From the NCBI GenBank assembly GCA_963933205.1, contig CAWVTK010000031.1, positions 1-16,345 of the forward strand: DNA of 16,345 nucleotides, in the 5' to 3' direction. Position 1 is the stretch's first letter, and the number at the start of each line of letters is the position of its first letter. This stretch comes from UBA6772 sp963933205. Lineage in GTDB: Bacteria > Bacteroidota > Bacteroidia > Flavobacteriales > UBA7430. This document shows, one piece after another, positions 14,302-16,345 of this stretch. Below the pieces are notes generated by a model. The model was not told where the DNA came from. It made no database searches and worked only from the letters and a program-made list of their open reading frames with translations. The translations under genes and the position numbers were made by a program.

Positions 14302-16345
14302 ATGAGAAAAATACTTACTCTTTTAAGCTGTGTAGTTTTTAGTACACTTACAAGCTTTGCTCAAAATGAAACCACCTGTGCCGATGGCGAACTAGGTGTA
14401 GTTGTATCCCTTTACTTTACGCAAGTTTTTCCAGCCGGTCAAGTTAACTGGGATCTTCAAGATGCAGAAAACAATGTTTTAGCTTCAAATACTTTTCTAT
14501 TATCCGCAAACTTTGAACACACCTCTACCGAGGTTTGTTTACAGCAAGGAGAAACTTATACTTTTAATGCTTACGATTCCAACAACGACGGATGGGGAAT
14601 TGGTTCTTGGTATACGGTGGCTGCTTGTGGCGGATTTACCACTCTTATTAATAACGATGGTTTCGCACCCACGGGGTCTGGTAATTCAGAATCCTTCACG
14701 ATTCCTGATTTTGAGGACGATTGCTTTTGCTTTAGAGCAGATTACGAAGCCTTAAACGCTTCTAGCGATGTTGCAACTGACGGTGGTGTAAACCTTAGTC
14801 CTTTCGGAGGAACTCCACCTTATACATATCAATGGTCTAACAATACAAACAATCAAAACTTAACAGGAGTGGCGCCTGGCTTATATATTCTTACACTTAC
14901 CGACTCTTTAGGTTGCGAAATTTTGGAGCCAATTGAGGTGCAAGGGCCAAGTATTTTTATGAGTCCTATAAACCATGAGGTTTGCACGGGTAACTTTTAC
15001 GATTCTGGAGGAGAGAATGGAGATTTTAACGGAGGAGAGAACTTTACAATGACGATTTGTAGCACCGATCCAGATCTGAGCTCAAGCATTAGTTTTTACG
15101 AATTTGATCTTGGTGGATCCTTTTTTAGCTCTTGTACGTTCACTATTTATGACGGTTCTTCTACTGCCGCAGATGTTTTGTACTCTTTTGACAGTCCAAA
15201 CGATCCAGACCCAGGAATTATAGTGGCTACCGATGCCAATTTAACCGGTTGTTTAACCATCAGCTTTACATCGCCTTGGAATATTGAAAATGAAGGCTGG
15301 GCAGCAGAAATTAACTGTCAGTACCCCTGTCAAGAATATGAGCTAGAAATTACTTCTAGCGATGCTATTAATAACGATAACGAAATAAATGTTTGTTACG
15401 AGTTAGAATTAGAGGTTGAGACCAATTATTTTGAAAACAATCAATTTTACGAGCAATCTGATGTTACTACAACTTTCGAATGGACCTTTAACGACGGGGC
15501 AGTAAGTCAGTCTGGTCAAGAAGTATCTCAAATATACGACGAAGAGAGTGAGACTGAGATTACCCTAGTGGTAACCGATGTAAACGGTTGTATGCAAGCA
15601 TTTAATTATACGGCTATTAATGACCATCCAGAAGTTCTTACCTCCATAACTCCACCAGACCAAACCGAGGTTTGCCCAGACACTCAACTGGAAGCTTACA
15701 GTGGGCTTTACGCAGGAACCGATAGTTTCATTTCTACTATCTTTACTCCGATTACCTGGTACGTATCGGAAATACCTGAAAATTTCGGAGATGTTGACGG
15801 AGAACCTATTTTTTTACCCGATGGTTCTGGAGTATCTTACAGCACAGAAGTTGTTATAGAATCTTTTAACCCAACTGACGTACTCGATAATGATGATTTT
15901 TTGTCTGTTTGTATATCCATTGAGCATTCTTATTTAGGCGATTTAGATATGACATTAACTGCCCCAAATGGAACAACTGTCATTTTACATGAATATGGAG
16001 GGCCAGCTGGTAGTCAGTATTTAGGTGTTCCGATTGATGTTGATTCTGACTTAACCGAGGGAGAATGTTGGACATACTGTTGGTCAAGCACTCCAACATT
16101 TGGAACAATGGATCAAAGTTTGACTGCAGGTAGCGTTTCAATGCCAATTGGAGATTATGCTCCAGTAGGAGATTTCTCTACTTTTTCAGGCTCAGGAGCA
16201 AATGGAGTTTGGACACTGGAAGTTACTGATAATTTAAGTTCTGATAATGGATTCATATGTGGATGGAATATTGCCATGAACGTGATGAGTGGAGATCCTG
16301 GAGATGAGGTAATCATTGACTCTCTTACTCCAGTACTTTTAAATT
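14302..16345 (+). CDS. Giant multidomain secreted protein, 5' part (SprB, CUB, PKD, P-like domains)
   Basis: The frame is open from ATG (preceded by AGGA) through the window end, 681 codons, with no stop. Signal peptide is MRKILTLLSCVVFSTLTSFA|Q. Residues about 25-130 form a CADGELGVVVSLYF...YDSNNDGWGIGSW module of secreted Bacteroidota proteins. A SprB-type repeat (GGTPPYTYQWSN, LTGVAPGLYILTLTDSLGC) lies near 169-208. A CUB-like domain spans about 226-344 (FTIYDGSS, GCLTISFTSPWNIENEGWAAEI). A PKD-like domain spans about 390-435 (FEWTFNDG, EITLVVTDVNGC). Near 510-663 is a proprotein-convertase P-like domain (SIEHSYLGDLDMTLTAPNGT, GVWTLEVTDN). The architecture points to a surface or released adhesin exported by T9SS. 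The C-terminal sorting domain is outside the window. Confidence 0.88.
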   Translation, partial: MRKILTLLSCVVFSTLTSFAQNETTCADGELGVVVSLYFTQVFPAGQVNWDLQDAENNVLASNTFLLSANFEHTSTEVCLQQGETYTFNAYDSNNDGWGIGSWYTVAACGGFTTLINNDGFAPTGSGNSESFTIPDFEDDCFCFRADYEALNASSDVATDGGVNLSPFGGTPPYTYQWSNNTNNQNLTGVAPGLYILTLTDSLGCEILEPIEVQGPSIFMSPINHEVCTGNFYDSGGENGDFNGGENFTMTICSTDPDLSSSISFYEFDLGGSFFSSCTFTIYDGSSTAADVLYSFDSPNDPDPGIIVATDANLTGCLTISFTSPWNIENEGWAAEINCQYPCQEYELEITSSDAINNDNEINVCYELELEVETNYFENNQFYEQSDVTTTFEWTFNDGAVSQSGQEVSQIYDEESETEITLVVTDVNGCMQAFNYTAINDHPEVLTSITPPDQTEVCPDTQLEAYSGLYAGTDSFISTIFTPITWYVSEIPENFGDVDGEPIFLPDGSGVSYSTEVVIESFNPTDVLDNDDFLSVCISIEHSYLGDLDMTLTAPNGTTVILHEYGGPAGSQYLGVPIDVDSDLTEGECWTYCWSSTPTFGTMDQSLTAGSVSMPIGDYAPVGDFSTFSGSGANGVWTLEVTDNLSSDNGFICGWNIAMNVMSGDPGDEVIIDSLTPVLLN

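Noticed and set aside
14513..14755. 80-codon ORF as a gene
   Set aside because: It is an out-of-frame shadow inside the giant secreted protein, which is open from 14302 to the window end.
1..16345. CRISPR array, tRNA or rRNA
   Set aside because: No regularly spaced short repeats, cloverleaf-like sequences or rRNA motifs were noticed on reading either strand.

Overview
The window looks like a chromosomal segment of a low-GC member of the Bacteroidota, most likely a marine flavobacterium. The signs are a type IX secretion (T9SS) type A sorting domain, SprB-type and CUB-type secreted modules, exported proteins ending their signal peptide in AQ, promoter -7 boxes of the form TAnnTTTG, and a DUF6427/DUF6341-like pair next to purD. 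No rRNA, tRNA or CRISPR array was seen.

Left part (1-5053), an exported-protein and insertion-sequence-scar region. A truncated small protein at the left edge follows a T9SS cargo gene (105-1661). An operon of two small exported proteins lies at 2708-4040. Upstream of each transcription unit is a copy of the same ~707 bp direct repeat, made of a dead IS4-family transposase fragment plus the promoter and untranslated leader that drive the neighbouring genes. The two copies share three inactivating lesions, so the element was copied after it died.

Middle part (5054-9035). A plus-strand pair encodes a protein with a PqqD-like N-terminus fused to an HprK-like P-loop kinase, translationally coupled to a family-5 nucleotidyltransferase. 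This resembles the poorly understood HPr-rel-A/RiPP-type modification loci, and no substrate peptide is evident here. The pair converges, with an 8 bp overlap, on a polytopic membrane protein (DUF6427-like). That gene is divergent from a 54-residue membrane protein (DUF6341-like). A lipoprotein gene lies beyond a perfect palindromic terminator.

Right-middle part (9121-13739). The housekeeping cluster lepA - acyl-CoA carboxylase beta subunit - purD is packed head to tail on the minus strand (gaps of 10 and 1 nt) and closed by a strong terminator.

Right edge (13740-16345). A plus-strand promoter drives a small exported protein and then a very large multidomain secreted protein, which runs off the window after 681 codons. 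It carries a SprB repeat, a CUB-like domain, a PKD-like domain and a proprotein-convertase-P-like domain.
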